Assembly (NCBI GenBank): GCA_963556195.1
Contig: OY744519.1
Span: forward strand, 103,685,500 to 103,749,499
DNA: 64,000 nucleotides
Direction: 5' to 3'
Source: Sepiola atlantica
Taxonomy: Eukaryota; Mollusca; Cephalopoda; Sepiida; Sepiolidae
Below the pieces are notes generated by a model. The model did no database searches. It was given only the letters and a program-made list of their open reading frames with translations, and had not been told where the DNA came from. This document shows, in pieces, positions 1 to 10,029 of the stretch (its first letter is position 1; each line of letters opens with the position of its first letter). Both the position numbers and the translations under genes were made by a program.

Positions 1-281
1 ACAAGGGCTTTTGCGAAATGATAATAAAAAAGTCTATGTCCCAAGGTTCTGATTTGAATAATAATAATTAAAGAACACAGGGAAAGGGTTCTCCAATTTA
101 AGACACCGGTGAAAGTAAAGGAAAAGACAATTAACACACAAGTGTGAAATCACATAAGACAACCAACTTGCTTGATAAATGTACTTGTAAAATATCAGGG
201 TCAAATAGTAGTATGATATGACAACACCTACAAAAGAAAAATTAATCTACACCTCAATGTTATACAAAACATATGTATATT

Positions 282-674
282 CCATGATAAATGCCAGTAT
301 ACTGAAATCATATGCCCTTAATAGGGTTAAGATGAAAATTCATATACACTAAATGTACAAAAGCAAGGAAATTCCCAAATATTTACACTTTTATTGTTAT
401 TAATTAAGGGTATTACTACATATCAACCAAACCATTTCATTATCACATCACTACAGTATAAATCTCTATGCATGAGTGGATGAAGTGTGTGAGGTGCGCT
501 GAAGAAAAATTCCTACCAGTAAAATACATAGTCCTGTTGTGCTCGCATACCCTTAATGACAATAAAAGTGTAAAAATTTGGGAATTTCCTTGCTTTTGTA
601 CACTTAGTGTATATGAATTTTCATCTTAACCCTATTAAGGGCATATGATTTCAGTATACTGGCATTTATCATGG
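282..674. repeat. Foldback element, arms about 130 bp
   Basis: Bases 282-414 and 547-674 are inverted copies of each other. The left arm starts CCATGATAAATGCCAGTA and the right arm ends with its complement; both contain CCTTAATAGGGTTAAGATG and AAATTCCCAAAT in opposite orientation. The 132-base spacer looks unrelated. It has the form of a long-inverted-repeat MITE or two head-to-head repeat copies. No transposase is present. Confidence 0.75.
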
Positions 675-1255
675 AATGGCACTACTTTTGTAAAGGCTAT
701 GCCTCAATACAATGGTCATTTTAAAGTTTTTTTTTAATTTTCTGGAAAACTAAGGTATATGGTAAACTGAAATTAAAATGCCATCAACTAGACCCTAGAA
801 CCTCTATCTCTGCCAAAAATCAGCTGAATCCATCAAATAGTTGATGAGATACAGGGTGGCACATACGTAGGTACGTACGTACGTACACACGGATAACATG
901 ATTTCATGATTGAACTTTCTGGATCTCTGGGTTGCCTTGACAAATGATGCTGAAATTCTACACACTTATCGAACCTATCAAATAAAAATTTTGTGCAAAG
1001 TTTTAACTAATTTGGTTTATTGGTTTTTGAGTTATGATTGATCAAAGAAATGAGATTTCCAGCATAGGCCATTCTTGAAGTCTATTAAGGGATAGAGTGC
1101 TCTCGCGCCTCTCTTGATTTCGGCATAAAATGATCCAATTGTCAACATACCATAAACCCAACAGCTAACCAATCACATATTGTTATATACACAGATATGG
1201 CACATTTTGCTAATTTCGTATGTACACAAATATGGGACATTTATATAGACGAATA
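675..1255. other. Non-coding stretch, no gene recognised
   Basis: AT-rich sequence with a short (ACGT)n-like run near 870-885 and no ORF of interest. Nothing recognised. Confidence 0.4.
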
Positions 1256-1480
1256 TGACTATCTGTGGACCTGAGAGCTCAGCCAGTGGCGCAAACGTAT
1301 CAGTGGCCAGCTGAGAATCTGGACAACAACCATCAAGGAGATCTTGACAGAGCTTGGTTAGCCATCTTGCGCAACCATGCTCAGTATGCAACAGCGCATG
1401 GAATGTAGTGCAGTCCAGGGAAGAAGCCGGCTCAACCCGACCAGGGTGAACATTGTTGCAGCAGCAACAACAACAACGAA
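1256..1480. repeat. GC-richer repeat-like segment of unknown type
   Basis: Base composition is clearly richer in G and C than its surroundings, and a (CAA)n/(CAG)n run follows at about 1456-1478. A 105-codon minus-strand frame covers part of it but has low-complexity starts (Cys and Asn runs) and no recognised domain. It resembles a piece of an interspersed repeat. No second copy was seen in the window. Confidence 0.3.
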
Positions 1481-1811
1481 TATGGAACATCTGGATGACT
1501 TAGAAATTATAAGACTGATTATAATATCAGTGTTCATTTTACAGTGAACATATAACAAACTTCTCAAACTACAAACAAAAAAATAACTTTTTTTTTTCAA
1601 AAACAAAATAAAACAAATTAATACCACCTCTATTTAAAAACTCTACAAAAGATTCAAGTGCAGGACATTAAAGGGTTTTTTGATCACTCTTTGAGGAGGA
1701 ACCCTCTCACTAGTTTCCGTCCACTTTATTGGTGACTGTCATTCAGTGGTTTTTGCCATAGTCGCCACGCTAGGCACTGCGGGTTGGCGATGCTATTTTG
1801 CCCCTAGCTAG

Positions 1812-1918
1812 GGGTACACATACAGCACCTAATATTCCCAAATGGTCATCCATCTAGTACTGACCAGGCCCAACGTTGCTTAACTTTGGTGATCTAGTGT
1901 GTGTCAACGTGATTATGC
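1812..1918 (-). mobile_element. 5S rRNA-derived sequence (SINE3-like or 5S pseudogene)
   Basis: The reverse complement reads ...ACTAGATCACCAAAGTTAAGCAACGTTGGGCCTGGTCAGTACTAGATGGATGACC... and then GGGAATATTAGGTGCTGTA. This follows 5S rRNA through the internal promoter region (GTTAAGCAACGTTGGGC) and the 3' part (GATGGGTGACC, GGGAATACCGGGTGCTGTA). Several expected bases differ, so it is not a working 5S gene. A related copy lies at 41711-41822 on the other strand, which suggests a 5S-headed retroposon (SINE3 type) rather than one stray pseudogene. The flanks of the two copies look unrelated, so the body is not confirmed. Confidence 0.75.
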
Positions 1919-1973
1919 CATATATATATAGGGAAGTTTAAAAGGAAATTTGAAACAAAATTGGAATAATTAA

Positions 1974-2240
1974 TATATGGAATAGTGTATAAGCATGTAA
2001 CAGACTAATTAAAATAATAACACAAACACATCTCTAACGCCAAACCAATATTTCAGTTGTTTGAAAGATGACCGTAATCTGTGGTAGAAAATAATTGCAG
2101 GTAGGTTGAGAGATGATAACCAGTTTTCTACTACAGGTCACGGTCGGTTTTCACGATCAAAATATCAGTTTTGCTTTAGAGATATGCTTGTGTTGTTATT
2201 TTAATTAGTCTGTTTACATACCTATCCACTATTCCATATA
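1974..2240. repeat. Foldback element
   Basis: Arms 1974-2055 and about 2163-2240 are inverted copies: TATGGAATAGTG / CACTATTCCATA at the ends, then matching GACTAATTAAAATAATAACAC and its complement. The spacer is about 107 bases. Flanked on both sides by TA or TG microsatellite. Probably a short palindromic MITE. Confidence 0.75.
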
Positions 2241-3640
2241 TATGTGTGTGTGTGTGTCATCTGGCAATCCTACATGCAATTCATTATTATTACACGCACA
2301 TGAATACTTTGCATGCATGCATGTGTCTACAATAAAAACTAAAAATGCTCAAATTAGGTTGCATGGTTAACCTTAAAATAGACATTTGCTTTATTTATGA
2401 CTTGCTTTCTTCATCTTAAGATCAGCTTTCAGCTCCAAATCGAACAGGATAACAAACAATTTTAATACATTCAGTATTAAGTCGAAATATGTGCCGATTG
2501 CCTCTTTCACAATTGGCAAATAGCAAAGGACAAAATCGTCGGTGATAAAAAAAAATGGAAATTGACCCTCATCTTAAGGCAGGGAAAAAATGAAACAGTT
2601 GTTTCATTTAATGTCAGTACTAATTTACTGTTTGGCGACAGCTTGGTTATTTTTGGTCTGTTCAGTAAATCACAATCAGAAACATTCAGGTCGATATGGG
2701 TCCCCTCTTATAGAAGTGCAACTTTTTCTATATCAGATGATCAATCAGGTCCATTTCCAGCATATGTGGCCCTAGGTGACGTCAGTCATCACCAATCAAT
2801 CATACATCATTAGTGTAAAGCCGCTTTCTCTAATACGATTGAGAATGGTATAAATCCATTTTTCCTCCCTTAGGTTAGGATGAAATAGTAGGGCAGTTTA
2901 ATATGGATCCTCAGCTGTAGAAAGCCCCAATATTTTATTGTCACCATTATACAACTGTGATGTTACTCTACTAAGGGCAGATAATCCAACTTTACTCCAA
3001 AAGGAGTTATTTCCCTTAGTTTCTAATAGAAGGATTATTTATATTTTAGATAGAAAATAAACACTAAAAAAAAGAACACCGAATCTCGAGAAAAAGCCAG
3101 CAAAAGAATGAACAAAGAGAAACACAATGCTAAATGAAAGGAATTGAAAAGGAATAGGATAGGACATTGAGAGTATACGTGTATACCATTGTCTTTCAAA
3201 TTTAGTAAACACAAATCAGACATTTTTTTAAATCTATTAAATGGCTGACTTGTTTTTACTGTCTTGACACTTCGAAATTAGAAAAGATATTGTTTAGCCT
3301 TTAAACTTGTGAATAGATAGTTATTTCTGATTTGAATTAAAGTTTAAAATCAAAAGTCAAGTATTCATTTGTGTTCCAAAAGCAATTGGACACATTACAT
3401 TACTCATGTACTCATGTTTCAAAGAGCTATTTATTTAGTTTAAATGTAATAAACTGTTTTAAAATAAGTTAATATAGTTTTGTTAAGCAAAAGATTCATT
3501 CCTTGAAAAAAAAATTGAATGTTATTTTAAGTTCCTCCTAAATTTATTAGGAAAAGCACTGATTTTAGATTGCTATTATTGTGAACCAGTATAGTTTACT
3601 GTAAAAATAATATTCTTTTAGTAATAATAAATGTTTATCA
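2241..3640. other. Non-coding stretch, no gene recognised
   Basis: AT-rich. Two overlapping short frames (2562-2813) have no recognisable domain and are likely chance. No repeat partner was found in the window. Confidence 0.35.
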
Positions 3641-3648
3641 GGGTGTAC

Positions 3649-4255
3649 TGTCTTGTCTATGGGATGCGTGTATGTTTCGTCGAAGTGTGTGCAAACCTCA
3701 GTCAGATTAAACTCCTAGCGGCAATCAAGACTCTGAGGCATGGTATATTTTAAACAGATTTATTGATCGTCAGAAAAGGTAAAACTGAAAAAGAACAAAA
3801 AATAAGGTCCACAAGCATATAAATACAAAAGAAGACGGAGCAGAGGCGGGAGTTTAATAAAGTCTAAAGAGAGTCGGTAGCTTAATAATACAAATTATAT
3901 TAGGTAAGAGCCGAGTTACGAGTGAGAAGAAATATAGGCTCACACATGGGGACAAGATAAACAAATTATGCTAAATACTAAAATGATACCAGAAATAATA
4001 CAAATATGGTTTACTTCTATTCTTAGAGAGAAGAAAGGCACAATTTCAAACCGACGATGCTCAAAACGTCAGAATATTTAAAGTGATAGAAAACGGCATT
4101 ATGTGGACGTGAAGTAAGCAGCTACAATGCCTAAAGAAACGGGCAGCGAAAGGCTCTCACCGGTGACAAGCCGAGTTTGGGGAAATCCTCTAAGAAAATA
4201 GGGCCGGCTAAAGGAAGTTAAATGATAGGGGATCCATACTACGTTGGACAGAACA
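3649..4255. mobile_element. Possible solo LTR (low confidence)
   Basis: A 607-base segment begins TGTCTTGTC and ends GACAGAACA, imperfect inverted ends of the TG...CA type found on LTRs. It is less AT-rich than its surroundings and has AATAAA on the minus strand near one end (RC of TTTATTGATCG at about 3757). No clear target duplication, no second LTR and no coding region were seen, so it may be an unrelated repeat. Confidence 0.25.
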
Positions 4256-4261
4256 CAGGGT

Positions 4262-4715
4262 CAATACTATTAAGAAGAAATGACACTTTCTTCTTCCATA
4301 AAAATAATTGTAATTATCAGCTAGATATTCTTTAAATAAATGAAACGAATATATTTCTTTATTTATTCATTCAAAATTGTAGCAATTTAATTCTTTTTAA
4401 AACAATAAATATTTCTCTCTTCTTACCATAAAAATAATTGTTAGCTAAATATTCTTCAAATCAATAAAACAAATGTTACTTTTTGAAATATATTTATTTA
4501 AAATTGTGCAGTTTTAGTTGACAGGAGACATAATTTGATTTTGGAACAATTCATTTTAAAATGAGTAAAATCGGAATTGCATACCTTAGCAACATCAAAT
4601 TAATCACCAGTCAGCATCTTTGCTGATCAGACAATCTCATTTGTTTAAATGTGTGTGAAAGGAGACAACATACATACGAACATGAAATGCCTTAGTGCAT
4701 TATTATATAGATTTG
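4262..4715 (-). mobile_element. Helitron-like family A, copy 1
   Basis: Minus-strand copy of a repeat of about 550 bp also present at 20707-21256, 31585-32137, 39895-40414 and 62195-62731. Shared landmarks include CAAATTATGTCG, GTGACATTCGTTTTATT and TTTGAAGAATATTTAGCTGA (seen here as complements). The 5' part reads TCTATATAATA then GGCATTTCATGTTCGTA. The 3' end is cut off at the GTATTGACCCTG point. No coding capacity; non-autonomous. Confidence 0.7.
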
Positions 4716-4722
4716 TATAATT

Positions 4723-4835
4723 TGGACTACTATTCTCATACTGATTGAATAGTAATCCGAATAATTCAAATAATAGAAATTTTCAATCCTTATCTCAAAA
4801 ATTCCAAAACATAATATTTTGAAATTGTTTTAAAG
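4723..4835. repeat. Interspersed repeat J, copy 1
   Basis: TTTGGACTACTATTCTCAT ... TTTCAATCCTTATCTCAAAAATTCCAAAACA is shared with 16088-16215 and with both halves of the palindrome at 30395-30645. Type unknown. Confidence 0.6.
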
Positions 4836-4954
4836 CTTAGACACTGTGACTCCTTTACAGTTAAAACTAGCAACAATTAAATGCTGCATCTTTTTTTTAT
4901 CGAATTATATATATCTTTGGACTAAATTAACTCTAGAGGAAAAAAGGCAAGCGG

Positions 4955-5145
4955 CCCCTTTCCTGGGGCAAACACTTGATTTCTTTATGAGATACATAGA
5001 TATCCGAGTGTTCAAGTAAAGCTCTCCTCTACTTCTCAAACACGGGGTTAGTAAAGAACTGAATTATATTAATTTTCCTCTCGTCAATTAACCACTTCAC
5101 TATGTTTATCTTTATTGTAGTATTTTCTTGGTCTTGCCGGATTCC
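4955..5145 (+). repeat. Interspersed repeat I, copy 1
   Basis: Shares AACACTTGATTTCT, GAGATACATAGATATCC, CCTCTACTTCTCAAAC and TTAGTAAAGAA in order with 11823-11995. Both copies are on the same strand. No coding signal seen here. The second copy sits beside a LINE C-terminal remnant, so this may be a LINE 3' UTR. Confidence 0.55.
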
Positions 5146-5420
5146 AAGACCAGAATTCATCTGGTCTGGTGGAGTATCCAGCTTAGTGCTGTTACTTGAG
5201 GTAGCATCACTAGAAGCTGCACCATTCCTCGTATGAGCCAGTGTGTAGCCATGTCAAAGAGATCTTATTTGGGCGTTGAATACTGTTATTTTGAATATTT
5301 GACTAGGGTTTACTTGAAAGGTGAAATATCCTTATGTCAAGGTGTCCTGACAAACCCCTGTATAGAGAGACCGAAGACACTCAAGGATGGTGTCTAGTCT
5401 AGTAGACATTCAAACTTTTT

Positions 5421-5838
5421 CCTATATAGTTGTCTGTGTATGTCCAGCTAAAAGTGAAAAAAGCTACACAAGACACATCCACAAAGCTGATATATTCTTT
5501 TTCGGCATTACCTCAGGCAAAATAGAGGCACATTTTTTTGTTAATATTCATTCTTTGGGGGTCAACAGGAACAGAAGTAGTCAAGGGGTTGGAGCGATTT
5601 TTAAAAGATGTTTTTATGTAGCATTTCCTCAACGATTTTTTTTTTCAGTGTCCAGAGAAAACCATGGAAGAAATGATGGATAGAAAGGGGGAAGACGGGG
5701 GGGGAGAAAGATAGGTAGATAGAGAAGGGGATCGAGAGAGAGAAAGAGAGAAGTTTTAAAAGAAAGATATTACATACATTTTTTAACTCTTACATTTTGT
5801 TGTCCATGCCCCCAAGCAACACCGGATAACCATGCTAG
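5421..5838 (+). mobile_element. Helitron-like family B, copy 1
   Basis: Starts near CCTATATAGTTGTCTGTGTATG and ends CCATGCTAG. Internal landmarks are CAGCTAAAAGT, ACACAAGACACA, GCTGATATATTCTTTTTC and, near the 3' end, AGAAGTTTTAAAAGAAAGAT and CATTTTGTTGTCCATG. The 98-codon frame in it is not a gene. Its CTAG is followed with no gap by the TC start of copy 2. Confidence 0.7.
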
Positions 5839-6525
5839 TCTATTATATAAAGGGCAGTTGTCTGTGTGTGTGTCCAGCTAAAAGTAAAAACTACACAAGA
5901 CACACTCACAAAGCTGATATTCTTTTTCAGCATTGTCTCAAACAATATATGCGTGTTTTTCTTTTTTTCTTTATTTTTTAATATTCATTCTTTTAGTAGT
6001 CAGCAGGAAGAAAATTAGTCAGCAGCAAGAGGGGGTCGATATTTAGAGCAATTTTTTTTTCATCGACCTTTTGCCTGAAGCTCAAACTAAAATACACTTT
6101 CTTGGCTTTTGGCTTAGGATCAAAATGTAGTATCTGTGGGTTATCTTAAGTAGGATGGTTCCGAGTGCAAATGTGGTATTGTGGTAACTGAGATGATTCT
6201 AGTTTCAAGTAGGATAAACATTTTTATAACTTTAGACCAAGAATGACCAACGACACCCATTTTTCCAACACTTTTGATGGCCTTGTGCCTAATTTGTTTT
6301 AAATGTGAATTTTTTTATATTTTCTGCAAATAAATAATTTTAAGTGTAGTAGCTGTTCTGTCGTCGATCGTAGGAGGGGAACTCCTTCTTGATTGGAGAA
6401 GGGGGAGATAGATAGGTAAAGAGAGAGAGAGAGAAGTTTAAAAAGAAAATGTTACACACTTTTTTTCTCTTTCATTTTGTTATCCATCCCCCCCCCCCCC
6501 CGTCAATGCTGGGTAACCCTGCTAG
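5839..6525 (+). mobile_element. Helitron-like family B, copy 2, with nested U2-derived SINE
   Basis: Starts TCTATTATATAAAGGGCAG TTGTCTGTGTGTGTG and ends GGGTAACCCTGCTAG before T. It abuts copy 1 head to tail. A U2-derived element interrupts it from 6101 to about 6400; on either side the sequence follows family B (GTCGATATTTAGAGC before, GATAGGTAAAGAGAG and AGAAGTTTAAAAAGAAAATG after). A C-run (about 6488-6501) lies near the 3' end. Confidence 0.7.
6101..6400 (+). mobile_element. U2 snRNA-derived SINE, copy 1 (long form)
   Basis: Head CTTGGCTTTTGGCTTAGGATCAAAATGTAGTATCTGT matches U2 snRNA bases near the 5' end (CGGCCTTTTGGCTAAGATCAAGTGTAGTATCTGT) with few changes. The body (GTGGTATTGTGGTAACTGAG, GATGGCCTTGTGCCTAATTTG) matches copy 2 at 6650-7185 in reverse. 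Nested in family B copy 2. The right boundary is approximate. Confidence 0.75.
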
Positions 6526-6649
6526 TATCCAATGAATCATTTGAAATAAGTATTTTGCTTTGACATTAAATAAATCAAGAGTTGATATAATGTAAAGCAG
6601 AACTCAGTGAGATTTTACAAATATTTGAATGTTAGATATGTTGCTATTT

Positions 6650-7185
6650 ACTTGCCTCCCCACGAGGGCAAAGTTAGACACACGGTCGGGTTTTTAATGT
6701 GGGAAAAATCCAACTCCAAAAAAAAGAGACACTCTAGATTGGGACAAAAATTAAAAATTGCTTCAGTCTAGAAGAATTTCTCCTTCACTGACCGAGTACA
6801 GAGCAGATAACGTGTAGTATAAGAACAGATGATACACTTTGCAATATTTGTATGCAGAAAATATAAAAAATTTAAATTTAAAATAAATTAGGCACAAGGC
6901 CATCGAAAGTGTGGGGACAAAAGGGTGTCGTTGATCATCCTTGGTCTAAAGTGATAAAAATGTCTTAACTCTTAACTAGAATCATCTCAGTCACCACAAT
7001 ACCACATTTACTCTAGGAGCTCTCTTACTTAAGATATCCCCAGATTTGTTGGAAATTTTATTTTTCAATATTATATTTATGTACAAAAAACTCATTGGAA
7101 TAACACGGGGAGTGGGGGATAAAACAAAAATTTGGTTAGTAAGACAGATACTACACTTTGCTCCTAGCCAAAAGGCCAAGGATCT
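6650..7185 (-). mobile_element. U2 snRNA-derived SINE, copy 2 (long form)
   Basis: Its 5' end is at the right: the reverse complement reads GATCCTTGGCCTTTTGGCTAGGAGCAAAGTGTAGTATCTGTC, an almost unbroken match to U2 snRNA. The 3' tail at the left (TTTACTTGCCTCCCCACGAG on the plus strand) is shared with 29405, 33709 and 41455. A second partial head (AAGTGTATCATCTGTTCTTATACTACAC on the minus strand) lies in the middle, suggesting a dimeric layout. Confidence 0.8.
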
Positions 7186-7189
7186 TCAA

Positions 7190-7337
7190 GCCTTTCTATC
7201 CTAATCATAAATAATTGTTAGTGAATTTATTTAAATGAGAATGTTTATTTTTATTTATTTATTCTTTATTTTTATTTATTTATTTATTTATTTTTTTATT
7301 TATTTTTATTGATGATTAGTTATTTTGTATTATACAA
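7190..7337. repeat. (TTTA)n-rich spacer
   Basis: Runs of TTTATTTA dominate 7245-7310. No gene. Confidence 0.5.
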
Positions 7338-7620
7338 CTAGCTGTATTTGCCCGGATGGAAGGCTTAGAGAAAAATAATAAAAAATATAGTCATATTCAC
7401 ATTTTTTTAAATAGGCTTTTAAAAAAAAAATTGTGTAAGTTTTTCATTTTATTTTTGATTTCAATAACTATTCGATTAATAGTAAATAAAATAAAATAAT
7501 TCAATGTGTATTTATCAAAGTTACGTATGGGCGAGAAACACAGACACACAAGATCTTGTCTGATAGTTTTATTACTGCAGAGATATTGCATAACAGTTCT
7601 TTTTTTTAAATAAAATTTTA
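7338..7620 (-). mobile_element. Helitron-like family E, diverged partial copy
   Basis: Starts CTAGCTGTATTTGCCCGG at its 3' terminus (plus-strand left end), followed by AAATATAGTCATATTCACA, which matches family E (AAATATAGTCACATTTACA at 12924 and similarly at 62747). The rest is diverged, and the 64-codon frame across it is not a gene. Confidence 0.45.
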
Positions 7621-8039
7621 TTAAACAGAAATTGAAATATATTACAAATGAAAAAAAATAATATAAAAGGAGAAAATGTCGAACATCAATAACATTTCAG
7701 GAATATAACAACAAATGATAGTTAACTAATAAAATATGCTTTTTCAAAACCAATATGCAAGTATCAGGAAGTTTCATCAGATTCTGCTGGCTTGGCAGGC
7801 CGAGAGCAGGCTCTAAGTGTTTCTACAAATAGTGGCGATGTTTTCCTATAAATAATTTTACATTAAGTTTATTTAAATTATATTTTACTGAAAGAACTAA
7901 ACATGAATTTTCCTGCAAAATTTTCTTTTAGATTAAATTATTTTTGTTTTTTGCTTGTTTAATGGGTTTTTTTTTCATTATTTTTGCATTACCTTTGTTA
8001 GTTTTTTAAAAAATTTATTTTTGTAGTTTTATTTATTTA
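7621..8039. repeat. AT-rich repeat shared with 32800-32960
   Basis: The segment ACAAATGATAGTTAACTAATAAAATATGC ... CCAATATGCAAGT near 7711-7762 resembles ACAAATAATAGTTAATTAATAAAATGTC ... TTAATATGCAAAT near 32911-32962. Related sequence is inverted at 57220-57370. Otherwise T-rich with no coding signal. Confidence 0.45.
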
Positions 8040-8123
8040 ATTTTTGCTTTTTATACATTTTCAGCATGTTTTTTTTTAATGTTCTTTTGCAGTTTCTATA
8101 TAATTGTTTTTGTTTTTAATCAT

Positions 8124-8183
<60 letters not shown>

Positions 8184-8435
8184 TCAAAAAAATCTTTTTA
8201 GTATTTTTCTTTATTTAATATTTTTTATGGTTTTATTTATTTTTGTTTATCTTTATTTATTGAGAGGAGATTTTTATTCAATATTTTTATATTTTTTATT
8301 CATATTTTTTATTTATATTTTTTATTTATTTAATTTTTGCTTTTCATACATTTTCAGCATGTTTATTTTTAATGCTTTTTGCAGTTACTATATAAATGTT
8401 TTTGTTTTTAATCAGATTTTTTTTATTATATCAAA
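8040..8435. repeat. T-rich direct repeat flanking a (TA)n run
   Basis: TACATTTTCAGCATG ... TTTTGCAGTTTCTATATAA ... TGTTTTTGTTTTTAATCA occurs at about 8052-8125 and again at about 8346-8415, a direct duplication around the (TA)n tract at 8131-8179. The 141-codon frame across it is Ile/Tyr/Phe low complexity and is not a gene. Confidence 0.6.
8131..8179. repeat. (TA)n microsatellite (one of many)
   Basis: Long (TA)n runs also lie at 8580-8614, 10838-10864, 11036-11074, 11455-11507, 13786-13834, 15703-15767, 15868-15956, 22238-22310, 24863-24911, 29771-29805, 33401-33426, 36259-36302, 37494-37536 and 50410-50447. Many sit at the end of a transposon copy. Confidence 0.95.
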
Positions 8436-8544
8436 TTTTTTATTTTATTTAATATTTGCAAAAATATTTATTAAAGATTTGGGACAGAGAAAAATAATTA
8501 GAAATAGTAGTTTGGAATCTCTTAGATGAATTTGAGGTAATCTT

Positions 8545-8573
8545 GCAGTATAGTCAACAGCCGAGAAATAAAA

Positions 8574-8618
<45 letters not shown>

Positions 8619-9151
8619 CAAAAAATAACTTTTACCCAACGCATTAAAATTTAATTTTTTTACCGACCTGTATAATTTTAAAGTGTCGAAACTGATTGTA
8701 AGATTTATTATCTCTGAATTTGTTATTGTTAATTTGAATAGTCTGGACACAAGAAGAAGCAAAATGGTTGATTCCCTATCTGTTGTTGCTGATTCATTGG
8801 CAAAAAAAATAGTAAAAAAAATGACTTACCCTACCACTAACCCTAAGTCAACCTGACAAGCCCCTTACCCCGGAATTAGGGTTAGTGGTAGGATAAGTCA
8901 TTTTTTTATTTACTATCTTTTAAACCTAAAATTAACGACTAACTACAAAGAAAATCAACGCTATGTTCGATTCTTATGTTCGGATAAGTACAAATTAACG
9001 TACAAATTCAGAGACAATAATTCTTACTATCAGTTTCCACACTTTAAAATTAATACGGGTCGGTAGAAAATTAAATTTTAATACGTTTAGTAAAAGTTAT
9101 TTGTTGCATATTTTTTCTTTTTTTTGCTTTCTCAGCTGTTAACTATACTGC
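8545..9151. repeat. Large palindromic element P, copy 1
   Basis: Nearly the whole segment is an inverted repeat of about 300-base arms. It begins GCAGTATAGTCAACAGCCGAGAAA and ends TTTCTCAGCTGTTAACTATACTGC. The arms meet at a centre with ACTAACCCTAAG (8837-8848) and AATTAGGGTTAGT (about 8874-8886). A (TA)n run interrupts the left arm (8580-8614). Copy 2 lies at 56545-57110, and a scrap (CTGTATAGTTCACAGCCGAGAAATC) lies at about 59034. This is a foldback or MITE family with no transposase. Confidence 0.8.
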
Positions 9152-9459
9152 ATGATTACTGAATTCGATTTTTTTACATTTAAAAAAAAAAAATTTTGAA
9201 CATGATTTTAGAAGGATCGAAACTAAATATTTGATTTTATTCCATTATTAATTTAATTAAAAAAAATAACTTTCAGGTTCACAAAACCATTAAAGATGTC
9301 ATTTTATGTTGATGGTAAAAATGTTGGTACTTATTGTAAAGTTTCTTTGTTTAACTCTCAAATCTGTGTTCAAATACTTTGAACAGATACTGTATATTTA
9401 ATTCAAGAGATTTTTTTTTATATGTTTATATCTTCAAAAGAATCTTGATGTTTTCTATA

Positions 9460-9618
9460 TAATAGACTAACAAGGCTACCAGGCATTGCCTAAGGAACAT
9501 AAATAACAAAATAGAAAAGTTAAAGAAAAGTGTGTGTAAGATCTTTCTTTTAAAAACCTTTCTCTCTCTACCTCTAACTGCACCCCTTCTCGCTCTCCTC
9601 CCGACTGTCCTTCCTTCA

Positions 9619-9670
<52 letters not shown>

Positions 9671-10020
9671 CTCTCTCTCTCTCTCTCCCTCCCTCTCCAT
9701 TCAACTGTCCCCCACCTCCTTCCTTCAGGAATCTCATTCAATATAATAGAAAGAAAGTAAGAAAAAAGCTGACTTACCATTTGACCTACTTTTAGTGTTG
9801 TTTTAAAAACAACTACAAATAAGAATGAAAAAAAAGTATTTATTATCCTCTAAGCACTATTTTCTATCCCTGATGACCCCCACCCCCAAGAAATAAATAT
9901 TACAATATTTGTTTTTAATAAAAGCCGGTCTGGGGTCACACTGAATCTGATTATGTAAAGTTTTTAAGTGTATCTTGTGTAATTTTTGACTTTTAGGCAG
10001 TCACATACATACACAGAAAT
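9460..10020 (-). mobile_element. Helitron-like family B, copy 5 (diverged, (GA)n expanded)
   Basis: The reverse complement ends TAGGCAATGCCTGGTAGCCTTGTTAGTC, a decayed version of the B 3' end. It contains TTTTTAAAAGAAAGATCTTACAC as in other B copies, and begins near TCTGTGTATGTATGTGACTGCCTAAAAGTC, matching the B 5' region. The internal GA tract has expanded to a long (CT)n run at 9622-9690. Ser/Leu/Arg/Glu-rich frames on both strands here are artefacts of that run. Confidence 0.5.
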
Positions 10021-10029
10021 GACAGAAGT

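Noticed and set aside
2562..2813. 83-codon frame as a small gene
   Set aside because: No domain, no splice-site support and an overlapping second frame of similar length.
8104..8529. 141-codon frame on the plus strand
   Set aside because: Made of Tyr/Ile from (TA)n and Phe-rich T tracts; the underlying DNA is a direct repeat around a microsatellite.
9426..9795. Arg/Glu-rich and Ser/Leu-rich frames
   Set aside because: Come from a (CT)n run inside a decayed family B copy.
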